The notes: generated from the sequence alone by a model not told the origin. Counted from the first letter of the stretch, positions 43,397-52,714 are shown. The stretch is DNA of 64,000 nt from an uncultured Oscillospiraceae bacterium (GCA_910577565.1 CAJTNJ010000008.1:3939-67938); one strand, 5' to 3'. Made by a program: numbers and translations.

Positions 43397-43440
43397 ATAA
43401 TAAAGATGTTGTAAAATGGCAACATCTTTATTATTTATTA
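43397..43440 (+). terminator. Intrinsic terminator after third GLUG gene
   Basis: AATAATAAAGATGTTG pairs perfectly with CAACATCTTTATTATT and is followed by TATTAGG. It has the same stem sequence family as at 559 and 24077. Confidence 0.85.
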
Positions 43441-43684
43441 GGTTATGCGTGCTTTCTGTAAATTTGATATAGTTATACATAATTAATAATAAATTCTTTG
43501 ATGTATATTACAAAAGTTTTTATTAAAGTAATTCAATTTTTATAAAATGGATATGATTTGCAACAAAATTGCCTTGTTTTTGACTTAAGAATAGGTTATA
43601 ATTTTAAAGATAAATCAATCTGTTTTAAAGCATATTAATTATTATTATAATTTAATTTGAATATTTTAGGGAGAATATTTATAT
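43441..43684. other. Intergenic region ahead of the DEAD-box gene
   Basis: AT-rich, no gene. No convincing promoter pair was found, although TTGACT near 43580 followed by TATAAT near 43596 has too short a spacer. Confidence 0.35.
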
Positions 43685-45166
43685 ATGAATTTTGAAGAAT
43701 TAAATCTTAGACCTTCCATCTTGCGCGCTTTGAAAGATTTAGGATATAAAAACCCGTCACCTGTGCAAGAAAAAGCAATCCCCGTTGTGTTAAGAGGTCG
43801 TGATTTGATAGGATGTGCTCAAACCGGAACCGGCAAGACTTGCGCATTTGCTGTTCCAATAATACAAAATCTACTAAACGGCGCAGATGGTTTAGATAAA
43901 TCCAGAGTTATAAGAGCGCTTGTGCTTACACCAACTAGGGAACTTGCCTTACAAATCTTTAATAACTTTAGATCTTATGCGAAATATAATAGAATTCGCA
44001 GCTGTGTAGTTTTTGGCGGAGTAGGCTATAAACCTCAAATAGTGGCACTGGGCAGAGGAACAGATGTTTTAATAGCAACACCTGGAAGACTGAACGATTT
44101 GGTTAAAAAAGGCTATGTTGATTTGTCTAAAATAAAGATATTTGTTTTGGATGAAGCTGACAGAATGCTTGACATGGGATTCATTAATGATGTAAAACAC
44201 GCAATAAAGTTGATGCCAAAAAATAGACAAACTTTGCTTTTTTCGGCAACGATGCCTAAAAGCATTTTAAGTCTTGCAAATTTTATTCTTAAAAACCCCG
44301 TAAAAATAGTTGTGTCTCCTCCTTCAACAACTGTTGAATCAATTGATCAGTGCATATGTATGGTGGAAAAACAATTTAAAACCAAATTGCTTATTGATTT
44401 ATTAAAAAGCTTTTGTGTTAAATCAACATTAGTGTTTACAAAAACAAAAGCTGAAGCTGATTTAATTGCAAAAGAACTGTCATTTGAAAAAATAAGTGCA
44501 AAATCCATTCATGGTGACAAAACTCAATGGGAAAGGCAAAGTGTTTTAAATGGGTTTAAAAATGGTGATATAAGAGTGTTGGTAGCTACTGACATAGCAG
44601 CGCGTGGCATAGACATCGATGATATATCTTGTGTTATAAATTACGATTTGCCTGAAAATGCACAAACTTACGTTCACAGAATTGGAAGGACTGGAAGGGC
44701 AGGTAAAAACGGAAAAGCAATATCGTTTTGCGAGACAATTGAGATACCTCTTTTAAGAGATATTGAAAAAGCTATTAAAAAAAGAATAAAAACATTTTCT
44801 ACAAAATATTATATAAAAAGATCTTCTGCTGGAGTAAGTAGAGGATTAAAGCAGGTTTCTGATTTAAATAAAAAATTGGGGTTAAACGCTAAAACAAGTA
44901 ATTATAAAACATATGACGGGAAAAAACAAAATTTTTTAAATAAGTTAAATAATTACAATAGCTATAATTCAATTTCAGGTAGATTTTCAGCAAACACTAA
45001 AAAAGCAAAATCTTTTGAAGATTGGGTGAATAACAATCGAGGCGGTGTTATGCAAAAAAGAGACGATAATATGGCAAACAAAAGTACTATAAAAAGAAAC
45101 AATAGTAATCATCAAAAAGATCAAATTTTTGATTTTGCTCGAAGAAGAACTAATAATGCAAATTAA
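43685..45166 (+). CDS. DEAD-box ATP-dependent RNA helicase (RhlE/CshA-like)
   Basis: Unwinds RNA duplexes in ribosome assembly or mRNA decay. 493 residues with all motifs: Q motif in the first 27 residues (FEELNLRPSILRALKDLGY, SPVQ), AQTGTGKT 45-52, PTREL 83-87, TPGR 132-135, DEAD 156-159, SAT 187-189, ATDIAARGID 301-310, HRIGRTGRAG 331-340. The C-terminal 120 residues are basic and rich in Asn, Ser and Lys, a likely RNA-binding tail. The stop lies seven bases from the stop of the convergent thioesterase gene. Confidence 0.95.
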   Translation: MNFEELNLRPSILRALKDLGYKNPSPVQEKAIPVVLRGRDLIGCAQTGTGKTCAFAVPIIQNLLNGADGLDKSRVIRALVLTPTRELALQIFNNFRSYAKYNRIRSCVVFGGVGYKPQIVALGRGTDVLIATPGRLNDLVKKGYVDLSKIKIFVLDEADRMLDMGFINDVKHAIKLMPKNRQTLLFSATMPKSILSLANFILKNPVKIVVSPPSTTVESIDQCICMVEKQFKTKLLIDLLKSFCVKSTLVFTKTKAEADLIAKELSFEKISAKSIHGDKTQWERQSVLNGFKNGDIRVLVATDIAARGIDIDDISCVINYDLPENAQTYVHRIGRTGRAGKNGKAISFCETIEIPLLRDIEKAIKKRIKTFSTKYYIKRSSAGVSRGLKQVSDLNKKLGLNAKTSNYKTYDGKKQNFLNKLNNYNSYNSISGRFSANTKKAKSFEDWVNNNRGGVMQKRDDNMANKSTIKRNNSNHQKDQIFDFARRRTNNAN

Positions 45167-45172
45167 AAATAG

Positions 45173-45589
45173 TTATTTTTTGTCAAGCGCATTATACATA
45201 AGGTTATATATATCGGGTGCATGTTTTTTAACATTTATAGGTTTAAAGGTTTTTCCGTCTACCCAGGCATGCATTGAATAGCCTTTTGTTATAAGAGAGT
45301 TTTCTTTATATATGTTGTATTCAAAGCATATTTTTGCAGCAGTTAATTTTGTCATACTGGTTACAATTAAAAGCTCGTCCATATAGTCTGAGGTACCATA
45401 ATAATGACAGCTCAAATCCACAACCGGCATCATTATTCCTCTTTTTTCAATTTCAGAATATGAAAGTCCACTGGATTTAACCCACATGCTTCTTGCTTCT
45501 TCGAACCATATAAAATAAACGCTATGGTGTGTTATGCCCATGCGATCAGTTTCTGCATATCTCACAGTTACTTTTGATTGATATGACAT
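45173..45589 (-). CDS. Acyl-CoA thioesterase, 4-hydroxybenzoyl-CoA thioesterase (YbgC/FadM) family
   Basis: A 138-residue hotdog-fold protein. VRYAETDRMGITHHSVYFIW holds the catalytic Asp region, followed by WFEEARSMWVKSSGLSYSEI and SCHYYGTSDYMDELLIVTS, typical of this thioesterase family. It hydrolyses acyl-CoA thioesters; the physiological substrate is unknown. It is a single gene on the minus strand, convergent with the DEAD-box gene. Confidence 0.88.
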   Translation of the reverse strand: MSYQSKVTVRYAETDRMGITHHSVYFIWFEEARSMWVKSSGLSYSEIEKRGIMMPVVDLSCHYYGTSDYMDELLIVTSMTKLTAAKICFEYNIYKENSLITKGYSMHAWVDGKTFKPINVKKHAPDIYNLMYNALDKK

Positions 45590-45921
45590 TTAATATCCCT
45601 CTTTTTGATAAATTTTTTATTATGTGGTTTTTATTATAACACAATAAAAATTATTGTCTAGTTGATTTTTAATATATAATTCCCCTTAAATAAAAGAAAA
45701 ATCGTATATTTTTTATTAACAAATCAAACTGACTATAGTTATAGCAAAAAAGTGAAAAAACTATCTTTGTAAAAATATTTGTTTTAAGCAGATTTTTATT
45801 TATAATATCTTAAAATTTTTCTTATATACTATTTTAATATAGAATTAAACTTAAGATAAAATTTTTATATAATTTATATGCAAATATTTTTATTATTTTA
45901 TATTTGAAAGGAATTTGTTCA
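45590..45921. other. Intergenic region between divergent genes
   Basis: 330 bp, extremely AT-rich, holding the unseen promoters of the thioesterase and uppP genes. No other feature is recognised. Confidence 0.4.
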
Positions 45922-46794
45922 ATGGATGTTGTTGAATTAATAAAGTCGTTTATCCTTGGAATCATTCAGGGTATAACCGAATGGCTCCCAATAAGCAGTA
46001 CAGGTCATATGATATTGTTTAATTCTTTTTTGCCACTTGATTCATCAAGATATTCAGGTGGTGTAGAATTTATTGAATTATTTATGACAGTAATTCAGTT
46101 TGGTTCAATCTTAGCTGTTATATTACTTTTTTGGGGGAAGTTAAATCCTTTCTCTAAATCAAAAAGTTCATTAGAAAGGCGTGATACATTTGCTTTGTGG
46201 ATTAAAGTTTTAATAGGTTCTATACCCGCAGCGATAATCGGTTTGGTTTTTAAAAATCAAATTCATAAATATCTTTATAATGGGCTAATAGTCGCATTTA
46301 TGCTAATTTTATATGGCATATTTTTCATATTGGTTGAAAACCGAAATAGCTGCATAAAACCTAGAATTTCCATGCTTAATAAACTGGATTATAAAACAGC
46401 TTTTTTGATTGGCATATTTCAGGCACTTGCACTAGTACCCGGAACATCGCGTTCTGGTGCCACTATTTTGGGCGCACTATTGATTGGATGTTCAAGATAT
46501 ATAGGAGCAGAGTTTTCATTTTTCCTTGCAATACCGACAATGCTTGGCGCAAGTGTATTAGAAATATGTTCATATTTTAAACATTACGGTGTTGGATTCT
46601 CTCATAATGAATGGGGAGTTCTTTTAATAGGGTTTGTAGTTGCATTTATAGTTTCAATTTTTGCAATATCACTGCTTATGAAATTTATAAAATCACACAG
46701 CTTTAAATCGTTTGCATGGTATAGAATTTTGATTGGTATAATTGTAGTAATAATGTTCATGACCGGATTTCTCAATATGTCTGCGACAATATAA
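45922..46794 (+). CDS. uppP: Undecaprenyl-diphosphatase
   Basis: Dephosphorylates undecaprenyl diphosphate to recycle the lipid carrier of peptidoglycan and glycan synthesis. The 290-residue membrane protein has the two family motifs QGITEWLPISSTGHMILFNS (with Glu, Ser and His) and PGTSRSGATILGALLIGCSR, and about eight membrane helices. ATG at 45922 follows GAAAGGA. It gives intrinsic tolerance to bacitracin when abundant (family knowledge). Confidence 0.95.
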   Translation: MDVVELIKSFILGIIQGITEWLPISSTGHMILFNSFLPLDSSRYSGGVEFIELFMTVIQFGSILAVILLFWGKLNPFSKSKSSLERRDTFALWIKVLIGSIPAAIIGLVFKNQIHKYLYNGLIVAFMLILYGIFFILVENRNSCIKPRISMLNKLDYKTAFLIGIFQALALVPGTSRSGATILGALLIGCSRYIGAEFSFFLAIPTMLGASVLEICSYFKHYGVGFSHNEWGVLLIGFVVAFIVSIFAISLLMKFIKSHSFKSFAWYRILIGIIVVIMFMTGFLNMSATI

Positions 46795-46942
46795 TTTTTT
46801 ATTTATTAAAGTGTAATAAAAAAGCATATAAGTTGATTTGTGCAATGTATAATTCTATATTGTTCCTACATAGTGAAATGATAAGTAGTGCGATAGAGTC
46901 AATTTGTAAATAAGCTAAGTGATTAATTTGATATATTTTACT
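46795..46942. other. Intergenic region after uppP
   Basis: AT-rich spacer without recognised features, running into an IS remnant. Confidence 0.4.
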
Positions 46943-47111
46943 ATGGCAATACCGCACAGAACAAAGGTAAAACATGTGTTCGGGGTAGTTAAAAGTTTTT
47001 CAAATGTCGAAAAACGCGATAACGAGGGAATGAAAAACAGGCAAAAAAATGAATATGATGTTTGCGTTGGCAAACCTTTATATGGCTGACAAAAAAACTA
47101 AGTTGGCTTAA
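46943..47111 (+). pseudogene. Transposase C-terminal remnant (IS5-like), frameshifted
   Basis: The first frame reads AIPHRTKVKHVFGVVKSFSN, resembling the R-x-[KR]-[VI]-[EK]-HVFG segment near the end of IS5/IS1182-type transposases. After a frameshift in the A-rich stretch near 47047, another frame gives MMFALANLYMADKKTKLA and a stop, resembling the usual transposase end. The upstream body is missing. A weak but consistent match. Confidence 0.5.
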
Positions 47112-47117
47112 ATGAAT

Positions 47118-47140
47118 TTGCAATTATGACATAATTGCAA
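47118..47140. repeat. Perfect inverted repeat, 10-bp arms
   Basis: TTGCAATTAT-GAC-ATAATTGCAA. It may be an operator, a hairpin or part of an old IS end just after the IS5-like remnant. Confidence 0.7.
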
Positions 47141-47143
47141 TGA

Positions 47144-47175
47144 AGCGCCCAGGGGAAATCTGGGTGTTTTTCTTT
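47144..47175 (+). terminator. Intrinsic terminator
   Basis: GCGCCCAG pairs with CTGGGTGT around GGGAAAT, followed by TTTTCTTTT. It probably ended transcription of the IS5-like element. Confidence 0.8.
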
Positions 47176-47336
47176 TGCGATATTTTATCAACCGTTTTTG
47201 GCTATTATGAGGCGTTGCTTTAAGAAATTAAATTTGTTAATTAAAACAAAATATAAATAGTTTAACAAATTTGTAATTATAGGGAAAATATTTTTGTAAT
47301 GTAAGTAGAAATTAAACAGGGAGTGCCCTAAATATA
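47176..47336. other. Spacer between the IS5-like remnant and tRNA-Leu
   Basis: AT-rich, no feature recognised. Confidence 0.35.
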
Positions 47337-47365
47337 TTGACTAGTGGATTATAACGTGATATAAT
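47337..47365 (+). promoter_or_regulatory. Promoter of tRNA-Leu
   Basis: TTGACT (47337-47342), 17 bp, TATAAT (47360-47365), 23 bases ahead of the tRNA. Confidence 0.85.
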
Positions 47366-47388
47366 AAATTTTATAGTATATTATAATA

Positions 47389-47470
47389 GCGGGTGTGGCG
47401 GAATGGCAGACGCGCTGGTCTTAGGAGCCAGTACCTCGGTGTAAGGGTTCAAGTCCCTTCGCCCGCACCA
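47389..47470 (+). tRNA. tRNA-Leu (anticodon TAG)
   Basis: A class II tRNA: acceptor GCGGGTG / CGCCCGC, D-arm from GGCGGAATGGCAGACGCG, anticodon loop CTTAGGA in a CTGGT/GCCAG stem, long variable arm (TACCTCGGTGTA), T-arm GGGTTCAAGTCCC and encoded CCA. Confidence 0.97.
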
Positions 47471-47577
47471 TCTAAGTACTACAATTTATAAAAAAGAAAG
47501 CCTTTATGTACAAGTGAAAAGTACCAAATTGTGCGGACAGTATAAAAAATACCTTTATAGTAGAAGATATTAAATTT

Positions 47578-48190
47578 TAAGTAACAAACTGACTTTGAAA
47601 TTCCATCGGGGTTAGCTTTAATTTTAGCTGCATTCTTTCGTTGTTGTAAAAATAGATGTATCCGTCTATGAAAAGGCAAGCGTCCTCATAAGTTTTAAGT
47701 TTGGCTCGATAAATATACTCTGTTTTTATATTCGGCTAATGCATTGTCATACGGATTTCCGCGTCTTGACCATTGATGTTGTTATGTTGTATTTTAAGTC
47801 AGCTTAAAATACGGATGCGATGTATATTGAAAGCCTTGGTCACTGTGGAGCTGCAGCTCTGCGGTGACCTTCTCTTTTTTCTTATCTGCCTTGATTGTTC
47901 TTAAAACCCAGATTGACACTTTGCTCGGTTCTGGTCTTGTAAGCAACAATGCTGTGTCGAACAAATCTCCAATAATCGATAGATACAGCATTTCTGCATA
48001 CTGCGCAGTATTGTTTTGGGATTGTAATGTATCCTGTTTCTTTCAAGCCAAATATGCACTCTGCGGTAGCCTTAGGTTTTTCCGCACTCCTTTTACATAA
48101 CCGTAATACCCACTCCTTGTTATTTTGAAGAATCTGCACAATTTCCAATCTTTTAATATATCTTTCTTTACTTGCCAGCCCATATTGCAA
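47578..48190 (-). pseudogene. IS3-family transposase OrfB, frameshifted and internally deleted
   Basis: Pieces of the rve integrase-like transposase appear in different frames: LASKERYIKRLEIVQILQNN and KEWVLRLCKRSAEKP, then IVAYKTRTEQSVNL, KKEKVTAELQLHSDQGFQYT, and at the end RIHLFLQQRK-type and TPMEFQSQFVT before TAA at 47578-47580. The segment with the first catalytic Asp is missing, and at least two frameshifts are present. Confidence 0.8.
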
Positions 48191-48208
48191 ATAAGTAACC
48201 TTACTTAA

Positions 48209-48430
48209 TTATTGTATGGATGGAGGTAATACTACTTCGCCTTTTAGGTGTCTGCCATTTGATTTAATTGTTATTCCAGCTGCAAGTTTTCTATGATTAG
48301 TGTTGTACCTTGTGATGATATTCTTTAGTTGTTTGAGTTCAAACCCCATTTTTTGGCATATTTCTCTATTGCTTTTTAGCTTCAATATCTCTTTTTTATA
48401 CTCTTTTATGTGCCTGTAACTTCTTGACAT
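48209..48430 (-). pseudogene. IS3-family transposase OrfA
   Basis: Starting SRSYRHIKEYKKEILKLKSN after Met, it resembles OrfA helix-turn-helix proteins (EICQKMGFELKQLKNIITRY, then KLAAGITIKSNGR). The start follows GGGAGGAATTGTT. The frame itself is open for about 73 codons, but the element is broken downstream, so it is listed as a relic. Confidence 0.7.
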
Positions 48431-48445
48431 AACAATTCCTCCCAC

Positions 48446-48772
48446 AGTAGTTTTTTCATTCTACCATAGGAGGTCTCTTTTTTTCTATTGTTCGTTTTTA
48501 ATGGTCTTGTGTATAATATATCTGTTTTTTGTTTTTGTAATTATGTTACATTCAGCAGATATTTTTCACAAAAACTTAAAATTTCAGACCACTTAATACT
48601 TATTGTAAATAATATTAATCAATTTGGTTTATTAAGATCTTGTTTCCTTACTTTATTTAATCCATCTATTTTTAAATACTAATAAAATTAATGAAAAACA
48701 AAGTCATATCCTTATATTACGACTTCGAAAGTTTAAATCACAAAAAATCGCACCACATATAAGAATTTTTTC
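48446..48772. other. Spacer between the IS relic and tRNA-Ser
   Basis: AT-rich. A 64-codon open frame on the plus strand has no recognisable product or ribosome site and is not called. Confidence 0.4.
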
Positions 48773-48866
48773 TGGCGGAGATGGAGAGATTCGAACTCTC
48801 GCGCCAGGGGATTCCTGACCTACTGCATTTCGAGTGCAGACCCTTCAACCACTTGGGTACATCTCC
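48773..48866 (-). tRNA. tRNA-Ser (anticodon CGA)
   Basis: On the minus strand: acceptor GGAGATG / CATCTCC, anticodon loop CTCGAAA in a CTGCA/TGCAG stem, a long variable arm, T-arm GAGAGTTCGAATCTCTC and encoded GCCA. A class II tRNA, as expected for serine. Confidence 0.96.
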
Positions 48867-49084
48867 AAACATACATTTTATTATAACAAAATAAGTAATA
48901 TTCAAATTGAATTTTACAATGATAATATCAATTTGATTTTGTCTTTTTTTGCATATTTCTAACTAACATATAATGTGTAGTTTATCATATCAGTCCATAT
49001 TAAAGTTTAGCGCAAAATTAATATAATTTACAAAGAATGCAAATATCTAAAAAATGTAACGGCTTACTGTTTAAAATAAAAATA
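48867..49084. other. Spacer between tRNA-Ser and tRNA-Val
   Basis: AT-rich with no recognised gene; it should hold a promoter for tRNA-Ser on the minus strand. Confidence 0.35.
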
Positions 49085-49161
49085 TGGTGGGAATAACTGG
49101 ACTTGAACCAGTGACTTCTTGCATGTCAAGCAAGCACTCTAACCAGCTGAGCTATACTCCC
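49085..49161 (-). tRNA. tRNA-Val (anticodon GAC)
   Basis: On the minus strand: acceptor GGGAGTA / TATTCCC, D-arm AGCTCAGCTGGTTAGAGT, anticodon loop TTGACAT in a CTTGC/GCAAG stem, T-arm ACTGGTTCAAGTCCAGT and encoded ACCA. Confidence 0.96.
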
Positions 49162-49479
49162 ATGATTAAAAAGCATATCATATTACGCTCTCTTCTGTCA
49201 AGTTAAAGAATTTTGAGGGTAATGTAAAAAATTTAATAAATCAAAAATAATATAAGCAATATAAAATTTAGCAAATTTATTTATAATAAATATTTAATTT
49301 TTAGACATGTTTATCGCGTAATTTTTATTTTGTTGTGTAGGCATATTTTAAAAACTTAGTAAATTTATATATTGAACTTTGTATATTTCTTTTTAGTTAA
49401 ATTGTTTCAACCAAGTAATCTCATTTGTATAAAAATAGTCTTTTAAATCTAACTTAATCTATTCCTAAAAGCTATCAAA
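49162..49479. other. Intergenic region between tRNA-Val and glmU
   Basis: 320 bp, AT-rich, no gene recognised. Confidence 0.4.
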
Positions 49480-49508
49480 TTGCCAAGCATATTAATTTTG
49501 TGTATAAT
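49480..49508 (+). promoter_or_regulatory. Promoter of glmU
   Basis: TTGCCA (49480-49485), 17 bp, TATAAT (49503-49508). Confidence 0.65.
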
Positions 49509-49580
49509 GTTTATAATAAGTTTTGCTTAATTTTAATAAGATTAAATTAAAAATAATAAATTGTTTTAGGGGGCAAGATT

Positions 49581-50972
49581 ATGGATAAAGAGTGTGCTAT
49601 TATTTTAGCTGCAGGTGAAGGTAAAAGGATGGGATCAGATTTGCCAAAAGTTTTATGCGAAGTCCTTTTTGAGCCTATGATTGAATGGGTAATTCGTGCC
49701 TGCAAAAACGCTGAAATTTCCGATTTGTGCACCGTTTTGGGATATAAATCAGAAGTTGTTAAAGAATTTATAGGGAATCACACAAAAACAGTAATCCAAA
49801 ATGAGCGTAAAGGCACTGCTCATGCTGTAATGTGCGCAAAATATTTTCTTGAAAATCACATAAATGATAATGTACTTATTTGCTATGCAGATTCTCCATT
49901 CCTTGACTCTAAAACAATCAAAGATGCTCTTTATACACACAAAAAGACCCACGCATCGGTTACTGTTATAACCGCTAATCTTTGCGACCCTACAGGATAT
50001 GGCAGAATTGTTAGAACAGATGGAGAAATATCTGCAATAGTCGAAGAGAAAGATGCAACCAAATCTGAGCTTAATATAAATGAAATAAACTCAGGCGCTT
50101 ATTGGTTTTGTGTTAAAGATTTAATTGATATTTTAGAGCAAATTAAACCTAAAAATTCTCAAAATGAATATTATTTAACCGATTCTATATCGCTTCTTCT
50201 TGCAAAAGGCAAAATAGCATCAACGCACATTGCAGACAACCCAATAGTTGCAATGGGTGCAAACGACAGGACCAGCTTACTTCGTTTAAATCAAGCTTAC
50301 AATAAATTTTTAATTGAAAAATTTATGCAGGATGGTGTTGAATTTTTATCAACTGACGGAGTATTGATTTCACCAACCGTCAGCATTGACAAAGGTACTA
50401 AAATTTTGCCGGGCACAATACTTTGTGGAAAAACGAAAATAGGTAGCGGTTGTGTTATTGGCCCAAACTCGCTTATTGAGGATAGCGTTATCGGAAATAA
50501 TTGTAAGATAAACGCAACACAAATTTACAAAAGTGAGATATGTAATGATGTTTTAGTTGGTCCTTTTTGCCATATTAGACCTAATAGTAAAATCCATCAC
50601 CATGTAAAAATTGGTGACTTTGTTGAAGTTAAAAACTCAGAACTTGGCGCCGGAACTTCCGTTTCTCATCTTACATATGTTGGCGACAGTGATGTTGGTA
50701 AAAACGTTAATTTTGGCTGCGGGGTAGTCACAATAAATTATGATGGTGTTAACAAAAATCGCTGCAAGATATCCAATGGAGCATTTATTGGTTGCAATAC
50801 AAACCTTGTAGCACCAGTTGAAATTGGCGAAAACTCCTATACAGCTGCCGGTTCTACCATAACTAAAAATGTTCCTCCAAATGCTCTTGGAATTGAACGA
50901 ACTAAGCAGTCAAATATAGCAGGATTTGCCGAAAGAAAGCTTAAAAATAGAAAACTCAAAGTTGAAGAATAG
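49581..50972 (+). CDS. glmU: Bifunctional GlcN-1-P acetyltransferase / GlcNAc-1-P uridylyltransferase
   Basis: Last two steps to UDP-GlcNAc. The 463-residue protein has an N-terminal pyrophosphorylase domain (IILAAGEGKRMGSDLPKVL, QNERKGTAHAVMCAKYF, YADSPFLDS) and a C-terminal left-handed beta-helix acetyltransferase from about residue 255 (hexapeptides such as ISPTVSIDKGTKILPGTILC; HLTYVGDSDVGKNVNFGCGV). Full length with both active sites. The start follows TTAGGGGGC. It continues the pathway begun by glmS at 26-28 kb. Confidence 0.96.
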   Translation: MDKECAIILAAGEGKRMGSDLPKVLCEVLFEPMIEWVIRACKNAEISDLCTVLGYKSEVVKEFIGNHTKTVIQNERKGTAHAVMCAKYFLENHINDNVLICYADSPFLDSKTIKDALYTHKKTHASVTVITANLCDPTGYGRIVRTDGEISAIVEEKDATKSELNINEINSGAYWFCVKDLIDILEQIKPKNSQNEYYLTDSISLLLAKGKIASTHIADNPIVAMGANDRTSLLRLNQAYNKFLIEKFMQDGVEFLSTDGVLISPTVSIDKGTKILPGTILCGKTKIGSGCVIGPNSLIEDSVIGNNCKINATQIYKSEICNDVLVGPFCHIRPNSKIHHHVKIGDFVEVKNSELGAGTSVSHLTYVGDSDVGKNVNFGCGVVTINYDGVNKNRCKISNGAFIGCNTNLVAPVEIGENSYTAAGSTITKNVPPNALGIERTKQSNIAGFAERKLKNRKLKVEE

Positions 50973-51404
50973 TCTTTATAATATGATTTACCAGTATAGC
51001 CCATAGTTTTAAAATATATTTAAAATTTATCATGTTAAAACGCAACACAATGAAATATCATCAAAAATTATGGTAAAGAAACAACAGAATAATAAACACA
51101 TCAAATTCATTATACCGAATAAACTTTTCTCTAAACCGTTTTATCTGTTTTTTAACAGTCTCAATTATTAAATGTTTATTTTTAAAATTATCTTTTTGTT
51201 AATTTTATATCTTTATTTATTATATTATTATTTTTTGCCGCATCGTATATGTGTAATTTAACTTGCAATATTATAATTTTACATTAAGTGGTTTTGCTTG
51301 AATAATCAACAGAAGGTTTTAATTTTGCTGAAAGCTTAACTCAAAAATTAAACTTTATAGTTTTGCATTTGGTTTTATACTAAATAAAAATAAGACAATT
51401 AATT
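50973..51404. other. Intergenic region between convergent genes
   Basis: 430 bp. On the minus strand about 51080-51180 could read IETVKKQIKRFREKFIRYNE, a string faintly like a transposase C-terminus, but this is too short and uncertain to call. No terminator is obvious. Confidence 0.3.
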
Positions 51405-52217
51405 TTATCTGATTTTATTATTATTTATATTTCTTTTAATAAATTCCTTTTTTGACTTGCTTGATAAAATAATAAAGATAAGAGCGACCAAAGCAATACA
51501 TAATATATATATTTCGGTTTTATAATTGCTTATTTTAAGTATCTCATTAAGAAATATAACCACACCTTCCATAAATATATGTAAGCAAGCAGCAATACCA
51601 AAGAATAATAATCCTTCTTTTGATTTTAATCTTACAGCATGCAAAACAATAATGGAAAGGGCAATTTCGATTATAAGCCAAGCAATATCATGAATGCCAA
51701 TAATAAGCAATTTATACCACGTCGTATTTAATAAACCATCAATAACACTAAGTGTCATAACATCTCCATTTGCTTGATCAATAACTGCCTTTACACCTAA
51801 TTTATTAATTTCAATCGCAGTCAAAAAATTATTAACATGAGATATAGTTGAAAACAATATATTATAACCCATTGCAAATCCGATGCCAAATGCAAATCCA
51901 TCGATTAGGCGTTTGTTATCTTTAAGGCCAAATTTCATACCAACATAACGTCCGCCTTCTTCAAGTATCATTGCAGTTAAAACCATATATACCAGATATC
52001 CCCACTTAGAGTTTTGTGAAAGATCTGCACCAAACCAGCTATTTAACGGCACTCTAAGTATTATCTGAGAGACAATAAATGTAAGCAACCCAACAAAAAA
52101 AGCGGTATAGCAACGTAAATTTTTAACTATTACTATGATTATAAACGCAACTAAAAAACCTATATTTAGAAAAATATTCAACAAAAGCATAGCAAGATTT
52201 ATCTCAGATATCATCAT
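51405..52217 (-). CDS. YhfC family intramembrane protein (putative metalloprotease-like)
   Basis: This 270-residue protein has about seven membrane helices. FFVGLLTFIVSQIILRVPLN, ILEEGGRYVGMKFGLKDN (an EExxR motif) and FGIGFAMGYNILFS, with a later HDIAWLIIEIAL and CLHIFMEGVV, match the YhfC family, related to the CPBP-type intramembrane proteases. Substrate unknown. The ATG pair at 52217/52214 follows AAGGAGCG. No partner gene is adjacent. Confidence 0.75.
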   Translation of the reverse strand: MMISEINLAMLLLNIFLNIGFLVAFIIIVIVKNLRCYTAFFVGLLTFIVSQIILRVPLNSWFGADLSQNSKWGYLVYMVLTAMILEEGGRYVGMKFGLKDNKRLIDGFAFGIGFAMGYNILFSTISHVNNFLTAIEINKLGVKAVIDQANGDVMTLSVIDGLLNTTWYKLLIIGIHDIAWLIIEIALSIIVLHAVRLKSKEGLLFFGIAACLHIFMEGVVIFLNEILKISNYKTEIYILCIALVALIFIILSSKSKKEFIKRNINNNKIR

Positions 52218-52714
52218 AACGCTCCTTTTTTATGATTTTATATAATATGCCAATATTATACAATTAGTTTTAAAATATGCAAACAAATAATTCATGTTGA
52301 ACGTTGTCAAAAATAGAACAATTAAAAACAATATAAAAAATCGGTATATTATATTTTAATTCATGTTATCTAATTTTTCAAATAAATATATTATGTTGAG
52401 AGCTTATAAATCAAGATAAAAAAATTATAAATTTGTTATAGACAATTAAAAACTTTTCTACTGAATTTTAAATTATCAATGAGTAAAATATATATTTGCA
52501 TCGTTGTTGTAATTCAACAATATAATTAACATATAATAATTTAAACCTTCCATCTATAAATGTTTAATTTTTTCACATTATCTTACTTTTAAATATATTT
52601 TTCTATTTTGAATTCATTGTATAGTAATGCTACATTCCTTAATTTGTATACATATTTAATTAGGTAGTTTATCTAGGTTTTTTCCATATATTGTTAATAT
52701 ATTTTTTATATGCT
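52218..52714. other. Intergenic region between the YhfC-family gene and cinA
   Basis: 497 bp of AT-rich sequence with no coding frame. It includes TATAAT (minus strand, near 52255) that may serve the YhfC-family gene. Confidence 0.35.

Larger units (their letters stand above)
47578..48445 (-). mobile_element. Decayed IS3-family (IS150-type) insertion sequence
   Basis: The minus strand holds an orfA of about 73 codons and a broken orfB, in the usual IS3 order. The end sequences were not delimited; the flanks 47471-47577 and 48446-48480 may still belong to it. It sits directly downstream of tRNA-Leu. It is inactive because orfB lacks its catalytic centre. Confidence 0.8.

Noticed and set aside
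42890..43480. Long minus-strand open frame (196 codons) across the GLUG gene, and a similar one at 23432-23935
   Set aside because: They are antisense shadows of the repeats, low in complexity (Ser/Tyr/Ile runs), without ribosome sites or signal of a real family.
48209..48430. An active IS3-family element because orfA is open
   Set aside because: The companion orfB is frameshifted and lacks part of the catalytic domain, so transposition is not possible on its own.
50973..51404. Transposase remnant on the minus strand at about 51080-51180
   Set aside because: Only about 35 codons with faint resemblance; not enough to call a feature.
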